Source of the DNA: Viola odorata
Lineage: Eukaryota; Streptophyta; Magnoliopsida; Malpighiales; Violaceae
Direction of reading: 5' to 3'
DNA: 64,000 nt
Assembly (NCBI GenBank): GCA_963691705.1
Contig: OY829545.1
Location: 29,499,475 to 29,563,474 of the forward strand
Each line of letters begins with the position of its first letter. The stretch's first letter is position 1. The translations under genes and the position numbers were made by a program. The notes under the pieces are model-generated. The model was not told the origin of the DNA. It made no database searches and was given only the letters and a program-made list of their open reading frames with translations. Shown here one piece after another: positions 46,961-59,138 of this stretch.

Positions 46961-47488
46961 AGGCTTGCCGCTGCGCCTTCTTTTTTGTTTTTCCTTTATA
47001 TATATTATGTATGCGGACGTATATCTAGGCCGTTAGGCCGTAATGAAACTTCTTTTCGGTATTGGGCTCGCAATCTCTTTCCTTCTTTTTAGGGCGTTAG
47101 TGCTTGCTTCAGTTGAGGGTTGTGTCAGCCAACTGAAAACGAGTCTGCTATTGGCCAAATTTCTGCTGCATTTATTCTTCTTTATCTGCCAGGTGGCGAC
47201 GGTTGTTCTGGCGAACTGTTCTGTACTAATCATGCGCCGCTTCTTTGGCAATAACTGATTGAGCAGTTTTTCTGTGCTTCTTGATCGTCGAGAAATCCCA
47301 ACAGGCGTGATCAAAGAATTCTGATTTTGCCATTATGGTTGATCTTCTCGAGATGCATTAAATTATCCTTCTCTCTCTTGAAAAATTTAAAGAGTCTCAC
47401 CACTTTATCTATTTATGGGGAGTTTTCCTTCTTTTTCCTGTTCATCTTCTTCTTCATATTTTTCTGCTGCTACTGATTTTCTCCTCTC
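46961..47488 (+). other. Spacer between small antisense ORFs
   Basis: AT-rich DNA with tatatatattatgtatg at about 46995. Nothing supportable was found in it. Confidence 0.4.
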
Positions 47489-47914
47489 ATGGCCGATTCA
47501 CATGATCAGGTTTCCGATGATCAAGAATCTCGTCCAACCCCTCCGACGACAACGGATTCTGACAATCCTCCTTCGCCGCCATGCTGGAAGAGGCAATTGC
47601 CCCGCCGTGGAGGTCGGAAGAGATCGAAGAAGAGAGCACATTCTGAAACCACTGGTTGGTTTTCTTCATTTTCAGCCCCTCCATCATGTAAGTGCAAAAA
47701 ATTGTTTCCTCCTGCTGACTGGTTTGAAGAGGAGATTCCTTTAGGCGATACCGTCGCCAAGGCGGCATCTTTGGCTACAAAGGAGGAATCCAAGCCATTA
47801 ACGCTGAGCCCGGAGCGAAAGGCTGACAAATCCCCTCTTTTTGCTGATGAGGAGCTTCTGCCCTCCGATGAGGAATACTGCTATTGGTCCTCTTACTGGC
47901 CTGACGAGGATTGA
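47489..47914 (+). CDS. Unknown 141-residue ORF of F, antisense to pol
   Basis: Starts MADSHDQVSDDQESRP and is intact. It has a Pro/Thr/Ser/Asp-rich N-terminus, a strongly basic patch (RRGGRKRSKKRAH) that could direct nuclear import, a CKCKK motif and an acidic, aromatic C-terminus (EEYCYWSSYWPDED). I know no homologue. The absence of stops in an otherwise damaged element is notable, but the ORF is short enough to be chance. Confidence 0.4.
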   Translation: MADSHDQVSDDQESRPTPPTTTDSDNPPSPPCWKRQLPRRGGRKRSKKRAHSETTGWFSSFSAPPSCKCKKLFPPADWFEEEIPLGDTVAKAASLATKEESKPLTLSPERKADKSPLFADEELLPSDEEYCYWSSYWPDED

Positions 47915-48098
47915 TTCTGCCCCTAGCAATCCCTTGTAGATGTCGTATGGCTTATTATTGAATGAAATGATGCTTTGCTTTTTTAGTCTTGCATGTTCGG
48001 GTGTTAGCTCCTCTTTGGATGGCCGTCGCTGAGAAACTAACTATTGCTTCGATGTAACCGCTTGCAATTGATTTTCAGTAACTACCCTCTCTAGAAGA

Positions 48099-48106
48099 TA
48101 TAAATG
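48099..48106 (+). promoter_or_regulatory. Possible TATA box for antisense gene copy 1
   Basis: TATAAATG about 290 bp upstream of the start at 48395. The leader between contains a gtacttc...ttttcctcag stretch (48349-48371) that might be a small intron. Confidence 0.35.
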
Positions 48107-48394
48107 TGTGGACATAAATATCATTCTGAGATTTTTAGACGTGTCAATTTTGCTTTGGGGCGCGTCCTGTTTTTACAGGCTATTCGATTCTCGAACTCAG
48201 CCTTAAAAAGGGAGCAACTGCTCTCTTTTAATACTCTTTGCTTGCACTTCAAAATTTTCTCCCTTTCTCTCTCTAGATTCTTGCTTCGAAGGAAGTCACG
48301 ACCACCGTTCGCCGGTGCTGACGGTTTTATCCACCGCCTTCTGTTCAAGGTACTTCACTTCTTTTTCCTCAGATTTTCTTCTTGCCGATTCATT

Positions 48395-50524
48395 ATGAGT
48401 ACATCTAGGATACCCAAGGATTCTCAGTGGCCTCTGGCCACAAATAGGTCTTTGAGGAGTCTCCAACGGCCCATAGATTTAGAAATTGAAAGAACACCCA
48501 ATATTTTTATTGATCAAGTGGTATTGGAGGCGGAGCTGGAGGAAAACAGTATCTTTTTCCCCCCTGGTTACTCCGTTAGAATTCCTGATACCGGTCACCG
48601 GCTTCATGACCCTTTATCGGGGGGCGATAGGATGATATATTTTAACATGTTCCTCTACGGCTTTCGCTTTCCCATCCATGAAGCGGTGAAGGGATTATTA
48701 GTTCGATATGACATTAACCCGGCTCAGATTACGCCTCCTTCTTGGTGCGGGATTCATGCCTTCATTCGTATTTGTGAGTTGCGGGGTATCCTTGTCCCGT
48801 CTGTCAATTTATTCCGCAAGTTTTTTAGTTTTAGGTGCCGCAACTGTGTGGTAGATATCGCCCCAAGGTGGATTGGCAGAAATTTCAGGGCTTTGAAGAG
48901 ACTGTGGCCGATTGGAAGAGCGGTTTCTTTATCGTGAAGTTGTCTTTCCGCCCTTGGCCTAGGGGCTTAAATCAGTGTCTTGATGATTCCATTTGGACAA
49001 ACTCGTCAACCGTGTCCAAGGAAGAACTTCGACAAACGAACATGCTGCTGGAGCTGAACTTGTCTTTTCGCATTCGAGAGTTTGCCTTGTACAGGCTTAT
49101 AGAGAAGTGTACTATAAGTAAGTTTCTTTTCCTTCGTTATTACTTCGGCTTATTCACTGTTCTGATATGTCTCGTTGGTAGGTGACGCTGGAAATCAACC
49201 GTCGAGCGATAAGGACGTTCCTCTGAACTTGAGGCCGCTTCAATCACTGCCACCAAAAAGAAAAAGATTCAAAACTATTGCCAGGCGCGACACCTCCGAC
49301 CGTACCTCCCATTTTCTCGAGAACTAGTTACCCATTCGGAAAGGAGTGACTCTGAATCGTCCTAAAACTGAAGTAACCGACAGCGGCAGCGAGGACATGG
49401 ATACCAACTCTAGGCTTCGTCATGCTTCCGCCGCTCAGCGGAAGAAGCTAAGAATGGGAAATAGCAACCCAGTTGCTGAGGTTGCTTTGAGGAAGGTGAA
49501 CGAAACTCCTGCTACTGGGGCTAACGCTCTTGATGGTGCGAGTACCTCCAAAGCGGCTGCAGCAGCTGAGGCGCCAACCAATATTCCTCCTGATACTTCC
49601 GAGGCTCCGCCAGAGGTCAACCTTCCTCCTCCAACTGCCGCTCCTGACTCTCCTATCTCTTTTTGCATCCCTGATGTCTCTGCAACGAATCGTGAGCCTG
49701 CCGCTACTCCTGACCCTCTAATAAATGGCTTTCCGCCATTATTCTGCACTTCTATCTCAGGAGTCGGTGGTTCCGTCGAAAATCGCTCTCCTCCCTTTAC
49801 TGCCAATCTGTCCCCTCAGGGTCCTCAAAGAGCCACTTCTAATCGCTTGGATCTGTCTAACTTTGGCACCAGTGGACTCCGCGCACTGGGAATATCAGAC
49901 CCGCTATCACGAAGCTAGCCGGTGGGTTCGATAGTAGGTGCGATATTTGGCTCTCCTGAAGATAGGAAGAAGATGTCAGAGCTTCCTCTAGAGGTTCATC
50001 GCGAACGCGCTTTGAATGACGTGCTGGCTAGCTTTCGCATGTTGAATTACTTTCTCGATATCCAAGGTGACAAGGTTCGAGGTTCCCCCTCCAAGGTGGC
50101 GGAGTTGACGCAACTCCTAGGCGATAGCCAAGCAGAGCTTAACGACTGCCGCGCTGAATTGTCCAGAGAGAAGTCTATAGGGAAGGCCAAGATAGAGCTA
50201 CTGGAAGTAGAACTGGTGGCTGCCGATAGAAGAAACTCTCTCCTCCACTAAGAGATATCAGCCCGCGACGCGAAGCTAGCGAAGGTGCCCAATGAGATAT
50301 CGCGCTGGAAAGATAAGGCGATACAGACCTTTGCCGCTGGATTCCCAGATTATTACAGGAGCGAGGCTTTCGATCCTGCCAAGATAGCTGACTACGCCTT
50401 CGAGAGGCTGAAGGATATAAATGTCGGGGCAACAAAGGAGTTCTTCCGTGATTGGCGTAAGGCAGCGCTTGAGAGTGTTTTATTTTTCTTCAAACATTGG
50501 TTTCATTTGGCTTGTAATAACTGA
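48395..50524 (+). pseudogene. Antisense ORF copy 1: gypsy-type transposase-like (PF04195-like)
   Basis: Starts MSTSRIPKDSQWPL. Residues ~45-150 (FFPPGYSVRIPDTGHRLHDP, YGFRFPIHEAVKGLLVRYDI, NPAQITPPSWCGIHAFIRIC, PSVNLFRKFF) resemble the plant family named 'putative gypsy type transposon' or transposase_28, whose members are extra ORFs of Tat elements. One frameshift near 48850. A phase-1 intron at 49118-49181 (GTAAGT...GGTAG) joins the exons in frame. The second exon is one frame with three stops (49325, 49916, 50249): basic, then Pro/Ala/Ser-rich, then a coiled-coil-like tail. Original length about 690 residues. It reads opposite to F's gag-pol. The activity of this family is unknown; the name transposase is not evidence of catalysis. 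Confidence 0.75.
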
Positions 50525-50857
50525 TAATGCTTGCATAATAACGACTGTCATTTCACTTCCGGATAACAATTAATTTACCTCTCGGCGTTATCTTGTTGAT
50601 TACGTCATCACTCTTGGCCTCTTTTTGATAAAGTAATTCTGCTTTTTCGGAGCATTTAATGCTCAGGATCCCCTTATTAATGTGAGTGAGGGATCAGGAT
50701 GGTTTAGAGACACGTGTCTGCTCATCAGGATGCTAGGGCTAGCGTGATTTGATAGGATCAAAGCGTCTTCTCTCCTTTCTAGGGTTGTACTCATTGCTTA
50801 TGCCTGTCACGCACGTCGCGACTGTTCCAGCAGTCATTTCTCTTAGCCTCCTAGGGT

Positions 50858-50864
50858 TATAAAA
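50858..50864 (+). promoter_or_regulatory. Possible TATA box for antisense gene copy 2
   Basis: TATAAAA within gggttataaaaccc, about 160 bp before the start at 51025. Confidence 0.45.
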
Positions 50865-51024
50865 CCCAACACTTTATTTCTTTTTTCCACTTTTGATAAT
50901 CTGTTTCTCTGCATCTTCTTCACGAATCATCTTGCATTTCTGGGTACTTCGATTTTCTTCTCAAAAAAGGTACTCCTTTATTTCCTTTGCTATCTTCTTC
51001 ATCCTTTTATTTTCTTTTTTCACC

Positions 51025-53421
51025 ATGGCAAAAAGAAAAACTAGTGCTTCTAGGTCTAAATCAATTGATGAAGAAAAAATAGAGACCATAACCAGTACTA
51101 TTACTTCTTCTACCATTCTCGATAAACATCTGTCCGATCACGGTGCCACCCTCCCTGAGGGCTTTAAGGCTTCTGTCTCCCCTGAGTCTTTACACCTGAA
51201 CAGTGTTCTGACCGGCAAACGTAGAATTCTGTACGCCCTGATGTTCCGTTATGGTTTCCAGTTTCCAGTTGACCCGTTTATCCAAGAGTTACTTACATCT
51301 CTGGATCTGAACCCTATCCAACTTGCTCCAAATGTTTAATGTGGCATTTATGCGTTTCTAGAACTCTGCAAGTACAAAGGAATTCCATCTCCTTCCCTTG
51401 CATTACTCAAGTCTTTGTTTAAGATGTATAACCGTCGGGGTGTGATAGCGATATCGCCCCGTTTTGATGACAATTCGCTGCAAAACTTCACCTGGAAGCT
51501 TCTTCATTTAGAGTCTTCCATCGATAAATGGAAAGAGCAATTTTTTATTGAGACTCCCGAGATTCCGGATCCATGGTGGCGGTCTGGCTTCAACCAGGGC
51601 GTCAAGGACAACGCTTGGCGCTGGGAGGCTCTTAGTGAGATAGAACAAGGCTGGTTTGATAAGTTACTCCAACTGGAGATCAGTGTTCACACCCGCTTTT
51701 TGGCATGTGGGACCGATATCCAAGCCTGCATTAGACGTGAGTACTGCGTCATTTTTTGACTTTCGGCCTTGGTACTAACGCTAACACTGTCTTGTGTTTT
51801 TGCAGCAACCGATCCCAAGTATATTCCTGAGAGCGTTAGGAGGCGCTTAAGGAGGCTTCGAAACAGAGAAGCGGCCGCGACTGTCAATATCGCCACCACT
51901 TCAGTTGTTCCTCCTGCTTCCGCTTCGATTCCCCCTCAAACATCTTCAGCCTCAGTTGGTGAGGAAACTGACACCATTCCGGTTGGTATCCCTGTCATAT
52001 CAATCGTTGCTCTTCCCGTTCAGTCAGTCGCTCGCAAGGCTTCCGCAAAAGGAAAGAAGAAAAGGAAGACAAGGAGCGTTGCCACCCTCCTGCCACCAAT
52101 TCCTCCTTATTCGGATACAGCCGGCTCTTCGGAAGCACCTTCCGCTGCGACGGTAAGTGCAACTATTGCCCGATACCTCTTGCACTATTTTTCAATGCCT
52201 TTCTGCCTTTTCTTCTGTTTTTGATTGTTTTTCTTCATAGGATACTTCTGGTGCATCTACTCTTTCACTGTCACGAGGCAATATGGACTTGAGGCGTATC
52301 TTGACTCAACCAAGGAAGAGGCAGAGGTCCAATGGAGTAGGCACGAGCCGGTCCTCGAGTCAAGCTGATGTCGGGGAGAGACCTCAAATCGTCCTTGACT
52401 CTTCCGCGCCTCCCCCGGGCCAGTCCGCTAGCATTTTTTAGAACGTGACCATGCCTGGGCCTTTTGAGACTTCTCCACCTTCGTTTGGTTCGGAAATGCC
52501 TCACTTTTCCTCTAACGTGGTCTACACTGACGAGCTGTTGGGTTTTTCCTCCTATCAGCCTCATGGAACATTCGGGGCCCAGGGAGGTTCCACTTCTAAC
52601 CAGCCTCCCTCTCCTCCCGCCGTAGTCTTTGTTCCTTCCAATGCTTCCACGCTTAAGCGCTTTGGTGAGGGGACGATAGTGTCCAATCTTCTGGCAGACG
52701 TAAGCTCATATAACGTCACCGGGCCTATCACTCATCAAGTGGATATGACTACGCTGCGTAGTGCAGGAATCGCGGCCATGGGGGCGATAACTCGGCTATC
52801 ACCGCTTCATTCTTGGCTGCCCATATGCTAATGTCTCCTGAAGAACGGAGCACTTTTGCTGCTGAGGGAGACGGAGAGTAAGCTGACCTGTTGCGCTCTA
52901 ACCTTTTCACTGGTTTCCTTCGGTTTCATCAGTATACCGAGCGCATGTCGCGAAAGGCGGCTGACCTTGCCGCTTCGGCAGCCAAGCTTTCACAGGAACA
53001 AGAGGAGAAACAGAGGATGCTGGAAGAGCAAGACAGGTGCATAAAGGCCATGGAGGCAGTCAAAGAGGAAGCAAGAGAGGCGAAGGAACAGTTGGCCGCT
53101 TCTAACGTTGCTCTTACAGCTGAACAGTCAAAGAGTACTGCTCTTGAGGGAGAGAAAATAGCCTTAGCGGAAGAGAGAGCAGCTTTGATAGAAGAGAAAA
53201 CGGCACTTGAGGCGGAGACAGTAATCAAGTGTCGGTGGTATGTTGAAAAGACCGTTTCTATCATGGCTAACTGTTTTATGGAGATTCATGGGAAAGAATT
53301 TTACGACGGTGACGCTGTTTCTGACGCCTTTTTGAAGAATTCTTCCGATTTTAATGACGAGGGCTTCCGCTTGGCCAGATCGAATGGCTACCCAGAGCAA
53401 GGGATTTCAGAAGACCAGTAG
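51025..53421 (+). pseudogene. Antisense ORF copy 2, diverged from copy 1
   Basis: Starts MAKRKTSASRSKSIDEEK. The same domain follows (LPEGFKASVSPESLHLN, FRYGFQFPVDPFIQELL, LDLNPIQLAPN, CGIYAFLELCKYKGIPSP) with a stop at 51337. Intron 1, 51737-51805 (GTGAGT...TTTTTGCAG, phase 1), is at the place equivalent to copy 1; intron 2, 52153-52240 (GTAAGT...TTCATAG, phase 0), has no clear partner. After a Ser/Pro-rich middle (stop at 52439, frameshift near 52800, stop at about 52880) comes a strong coiled coil (53000-53220; EEKQRMLEEQDRCIKAM, LEGEKIALAEERAALIEEK). Protein likeness to copy 1 is low, so the duplication is old or two elements contributed. Confidence 0.75.
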
Positions 53422-54083
53422 TAGGCAGGGTATTATCGCCCCCTTCTTTTTGTGAGGATTGAGCGTTACCCTTTTTGTTCATCTTTTGTGTATTTTGTGA
53501 CCCTTCATGGTTATTTGAACAATGACACTTCTATAATATTAGCTTTTGTTGGTGCCATTTTCCTTTCCTGTATTTCTTTTCTTTGAATTTTTCGCAGCGC
53601 GGCCGTCGCGCCCTTATCATCCTGATCATGTTAACGGGCTTTGTCAGGTTCGACTTAACCACTGCTCGGCCCCGTCAGGGAGGGCACTCCAGAAAAAGAA
53701 GCATTCTTCCTTCTTCTCTTGATTAAAAGAGACAACGAACAGGGTCTTTAGGCCCTATTCTTCAAGTCATGTCAAAATTAGCATGATTGGCTTCACGTCT
53801 ATTTTGTTGACGAGTTGCGCAATCCTTTTATCACCTTGAGTGTCACGATCTCCGTCAATCAGAGATATCCTGCACACTCTCAATTAATATATGTTAGTAA
53901 GAGATATGCGATAACAGACACAAGTTTCCCGTAGGAGGCCTTCCGTCGCCATTCTAGGGTACAGGTGTCACTCATTATCGCTTTCTCAACCAGCTCACTT
54001 CACCAGGGATTCCGCATCTGGTTACTCGCTGGGATTTCGCGATTTTTCGCATTTCCACGATCGACCGGAAAGTGCATCTTCAT
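53422..54083. other. Non-coding region of F between antisense gene and repeats
   Basis: Contains the 3' flank of antisense copy 2 and single-copy AT-rich sequence. No reading frame of interest on either strand. Confidence 0.45.
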
Positions 54084-54560
54084 AGTGAGCCGTCTGATCA
54101 GGACAGGCCATCACAAGGTTAGGATTTTTCACTTTCGGCATTATCCTCGCATCCCAAAATCGTTCCCTCCCTTAGTGAGCCGCCTGTATTAGCCCGGTCA
54201 CAAGGATAGGATTTTCACTTCCAAGATGGAGTTACTATCTCCCTTAGGTGTGCCTTACCTTAACGAGCTGTCTCCGCGAGAACAGTTGGTATAAGGGTCG
54301 GGCTTTTACTTCCAGGGATACCGGGGTATGCCTCATCTTAGTGAGTCATCTGATCAGGACCGACCATCACAAGGATAGGACTTTTCACTCCCAGGGGTGT
54401 CGGGGCGTGCCTCGTCTTATGGCCCACACGTGGCTACCACAAGGATAGGACTTTTCACTCCCAACGCTAAATATTAGGTGTGTCAGGGCGTGCCCTCACT
54501 TAGTGAGTCATCTGATCAGGACCGACCATCACAAGGATAAGACTTTTCACTCCTGGCAAC
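54084..54560. repeat. Diverged tandem repeat of about 82 bp in F
   Basis: Six units start near 54084, 54173, 54260, 54341, 54420 and 54501. The best-preserved share agtgagtcatctgatcagga, ccgaccatcacaaggatag and acttttcactccc. It lies just downstream of the integrase stop, in F's 3' untranslated part, as in C and D. Confidence 0.75.
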
Positions 54561-54681
54561 GTCTTTTTCACTTTCCTTTTATCATCTGCACACACACTCA
54601 TAGCCACAAAACACAAAAAAGCTCATTATTCGAGCGTTAGCGTGGGTTAGGGCTATCGCTAGTAAAAGGTGCAAAGATAAA

Positions 54682-57600
54682 TCAAAGTCTAGCATGATAT
54701 AATTTCAAACGAGCGATATTCCAGGAGTTAGGTAAGGGGGTACCGTCGAGTGTCTCCAGATGGTACGCTCATCTCCCGACAACACGGGTAACGCGGTATG
54801 GCCCTTCCCAGTTCGGACTGAGCTTTCCCCTGCGTTGACCAGTCACTCGTTGATCCCTGAGTACTAGGTCACCTTCTTTCAAAAGGCGTTCTCTGACGCG
54901 CCTATTGTGATAACGCGCCATCTTTTGCTTATAGTGCATCATTTTCAGAAGAGCTTCCTCTTGCAATTCAGGTAGCGCGTCAAGATTCACACGCAGCCTT
55001 TCCTCATTCAGCTTTTCTCTGAAATAGGCCACTCGTAGGCTCATGGTACCAATCTTCACGGGCGTAACGGCCTCAGTACCGAAAGCCAGTGCGAAGGGCG
55101 TCTCTCCTGTGCTGGTTTTCGTGGTCATGCGATATGCCCACATCACATACGGCACCTCATCTGCCCACTTCTTCTTGAATCCTTCTAGGTTCTTCTTAAC
55201 ACCGTTAAGGACGGCTCAGTTTGTTACCTCAGCCTGACCATTGGTCTGCGGATGAGCCACGGAAGAGAACCTTTGCTCGATTCCGAACTCCACACATTGG
55301 TTTCTAAAGAATTGGCTGGTGAATTGCGTTCCGTTATCGCTGACTAGCACGCGGGGAACTCCGAAACGCATGATAACTTGGTGTTTGAAGAAACGCCAGA
55401 TTTTTTCTGTTGTGATGTTGGCAACCGCCTCAGCTTCCGCCCATTTGGTAAAGTAGTCTACCGCCACGACCACAAACTTTAGCTGAGACCTCACCTTTGG
55501 AAATGGTCCAAGGATGTCAATTCCCCATTTTACGAAAGGACAAGGAGCAATGAGGTCATAAATTTTTGTGGCGGGTTGTCGAGGAATCTTGGAGAATTCC
55601 TGACACTTCCGGAAGGTTTGCACGTAATCATGGCAGTCTTTCCGGATAGTGGGCCAGTAGAACCCCGATCTAAAGACCTGCGCAGCCAGGGTTCCGCCGG
55701 ATGCATACATGCCGCAAATTCCTTCGTAGATTTTGCGGAGGGTATGGAGGCCTTCTTGTTCCGTTATGCATCTGGCAGCCGGATGAGAGAAACACCTCCG
55801 CATTAGTTCCCCGTTAAAGTATGTGCACCGTGCCGCTTGCTTTAGCACTTTCTTCTTCTCAGCGTTATCTGCTGGCAGCTCGTCATGTTTCAAGTATTTT
55901 ATGACGGGAATTCTCCAGTCATTTTCACTTTCTTCCACGCAGAGCGTCGCCTGTTCTTCCATAAAGGAAGGTACGGGTATCTCTTGGTAGTACACCCCTT
56001 TCGGTATGGACGCTTCCGGATTTGCTGCGAGTTTGGCGAGGTTGTCCGCCTCAGCGTTATCCTCTCGAGGAATGTGCTCGAAGCTGACTTATATGCCATT
56101 TTTCTTTATTTCTATCAACTCGCGTTTTACCTTAGCAAGGTATTGCACCATGATGGGCTCCCTAGCCTGAGAGTGTCCCAATACTTGGTCTATTATCAAC
56201 TTGGAGTCTCCACAGACTTTCAGCCGCAAGTCTCCCAACCTCCCTGAGTCATGTATTCCCTTTATGGAGATGCTCTTCCCTATCCTGAGTCCGGCTAATA
56301 GCGCTTCGTATTCTGCGGCGTTATTGGACAACGGCTGTAGGATTCGGATGGCATATCGCACATGGATGCCATGAGGCCCACTCATGAAGATTCTAGCCCC
56401 GGCAAGCTCTTGGTTTTTGGCACCATCCACGTGTATGACCCACAGGTCGGTGTAGGTTTCAGGGAAGGGGAGATCCAACTCTTCTTTTTCCTTTTCAGTC
56501 AGTTCTGTTAGCGGATCTGGCATGAAGGTGCATTCCGCGATAAAGTCCGCTAGAATTTGAGCCTTCACAGATGGTCGGGATCGATAATGCAACCTATATT
56601 GTTCAAGCTCAATGGCCCAAATCAGCATTCTCCCCGAGGATTCGGGCTTCCGAAATATCCTTTTTAAAGGTTGGTCCGTCAGCACGATGACGGTATGAGC
56701 TTGAAAATATCGACTCATTTTCCGCGTGGCTTGTATCAATGTGAATGCTATTTTCTCAATACGGGCATATCTCAGCTCGGCATCCTTCAAGATGTGACTC
56801 ACAAAGTATACAGGGCAGTGCGTGTGATTGTCATCTCGCACAAGGACCGCACTGACCACTTCATCAGCAACCCCTAGGTATAAGTACAAGATATCACCAG
56901 GCTCGGGTCTTGTCAACACCAAGTCAGAAGATAAATAGGCCTTTAGGCCCGCGAACTCTTCTTCGCATTCTGCTGTCCATCCGAAGACGGCTTTCTTGCG
57001 TATAACCTTGAAGAAGGGGAGGCACCTCTCGCCTTGCTTAGAGATTAACCGTCCCAGAGCGATAACACGCCCAGTTAGCCTCTGTATCTCCTTTACAGTT
57101 TGAGGGGATATCATGTCTTGGATGGCTTTGATCTTTGATGGGTTGGGTTGAATGCCCTTTTGACTGACCACGTAACCCAAAAATTTACCCGTTTGAAAGG
57201 CAAACATGCACTTTCGAGGGTTCAGCTTCATTTGATATCGCTTCATCACTTCGAAGACTTCCGCCAGATTGGACAAGTGATCTTTGAAGCTTCGGCTTTT
57301 GATCAGTATGTCGTCGACATACGCCTCTACGTTTCGCCCGATCTATTTTTCAAAGACTTGATTCGCCATTCGCTGGAAGGTGGCTTCAGCGTTTTTCAAC
57401 CCAAAAGGCATCGCCATGTAGCAATAAGTGGCCTTTGGAGTGATGAAAGCAGTTTTCTCTTCATCCTCCCTAGCCATAGGGATTTGATGGTACCACGAGT
57501 TGGCATCTAGCGAGCTCAAATATGCGTATCCGGCAGCCTGATCAACTAGCTGATCAATCCGAGGAAGTGGGTAACAATCTTTGGGGCAAGCGTCATTCAG

Positions 57601-58077
57601 ATATGTGAAATCAATGCACATGCGCCATTCCCTGTTGGGCTTGGGAACCAAAACAGGGTTAGCCAACCAGATGGGATATTGCACTTCTCGAATAAAGCCA
57701 GCGTCTAGAAGTTTTGCAAATTTCCTTTCGACAGCCATTGCTTTTTCGGCAGAGAAAGCACGTCGTTTATGCTGGACCGGTCTTGCGTCAGGGTTGACAT
57801 TGAGTCGATGTTTCGCCACCTCTCGTGAGATACCAGGCATGTCGGATGGTTTCCATACAAACTCTCCTTTGCATTTGTTCAACAGTTGGGCTAACTGAAA
57901 GTTTTCCTCTAGGCTGAGGTTATCGCTAACCAGAAATATGGCCCCGTCTACCTCGTTGACAAGGACGTGAGTCATCTTGTCTACGGGCTGAGTGTGTTTC
58001 TCATCATTTTGTTCATATGGATCAACTGTCACGCATACATACCTATCGCACTCTTCTAAGTCATGAGCAGGTAGCAT
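54682..58077 (-). pseudogene. pol: Pol of F: RT, two RNases H, integrase
   Basis: Minus strand: RT (ATG 58077; RMCIDFTYLNDACPKDCYPL, MPFGLKNAEATFQR, then YVDDILI at about 57310), RNase H (to about 56560), a second archaeal-type RNase H (WVIHVDGAKN, NNAAEYEALLAGL, VCGDSKLIIDQV), integrase zinc head (ICGMYASGG, CQEF) and core with all three acidic residues in place (KWGIDILGPF, VSDNGTQFTS, NGQAEVTN). Stops: just before YVDD (about 57340), at 56089-56097, at 55213 (CGA to TGA) and at about 54767; the natural end is at 54682. The two RNases H and the order place it in Tat. Not functional as it stands. Confidence 0.9.
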
Positions 58078-58154
58078 TCAGCCGCTAACTTCTGATTACC
58101 CCGGATTGAGACCACACCGTCCCAGGATGGATACTTCAACTTTAGGTGCGTTTG

Positions 58155-58844
58155 CTATATCGCTGCTCCGAAACAGTTGAGGAATGGCCGCCCCGATATG
58201 GCATTATAAGGTAGATTTAGATCCACCACCAAGAATAAAAGCTTCTCTGACCGTTTGGAGATATCTTCCTTGAAATATACAGGCAAAGTGGTTACTCTAG
58301 TCACTGGAATGGGGACTCCATCTACTCTGATAATGGGTTTTTTACAGGGCGTAAGCTCGTTATCTGGACGCTTCAGGAGATTGTAAGCTTTCAGTAAAAA
58401 CAAGTTTACAGCGCTTCCGTTGTCAACCAGAGTTCTCCTAACTCCATGGCTGGCGATAATGGGTGTAACTACTAATGCATCATTGTGTGGATATACCACA
58501 CCCTTCTCGTCCTCTTCAGAGAAGGATAATATCATACGATCTAAGGCGCTTATCGCCTCACTCTTGATCGATATGCTCGCTCGCTTCCGCTTATCCCCTA
58601 ACGCGGGTGACAGCTGTGCGAACTCATCCAAATAAAGTGTGCCTCCCGTAATGATGTTGATGATGGGTACATCTTCGTCGTTAATCGTGAGAGTTTCTCT
58701 ATCTCTTCCGGCAAGACCTGCGTCATTGCCGAGGACATGGGAAGGTGTCGGTCTCCTGGACCGATCTTGCGTCAGGGTTGACATTGAGTCGATGTTCCGC
58801 CACCTCTCGTGAGATACCAGGCATGTCGGATGGTTTCCATACAA
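58155..58844 (-). pseudogene. Extra protease copy (third) of F
   Basis: Duplicated protease domain (HGVRRTLVDNGSAVNLFLL, LPYNAISGRPFLN) preceded by the displaced N-terminal RT-region segment that links it to the previous unit. It ends at the same TAG as the other copies. Confidence 0.85.
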
Positions 58845-59138
58845 ACTCTCCTTTGCATTTGTTCAACAGTTGGGCTAACTGAAAGTTTTCCTCTAGGCTG
58901 AGGTTATCGCTAACCAGAAATATGGCCCCGTCCACCTCGTTGACAAGGACGTGAGTCATCTTGTCTACGGGCTGAGTGTGTTTCTCATCATTTTGTTCAT
59001 ATGGATCAACTGTCACGCATACATACCTATCGCACTCTTCTAAGTCATGAGCAGGTAGCATTCAACCGCTAACTTCTGATTACCCCGGATTGAGACCACA
59101 CCGTCCCAGGATGGATACTTCAACTTTAGGTGCGTTTG

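Noticed and set aside
49435..49806. 123-codon minus-strand ORF opposite antisense gene copy 1
   Set aside because: Shadow of the Pro/Ala-rich exon on the other strand, with no independent domain.
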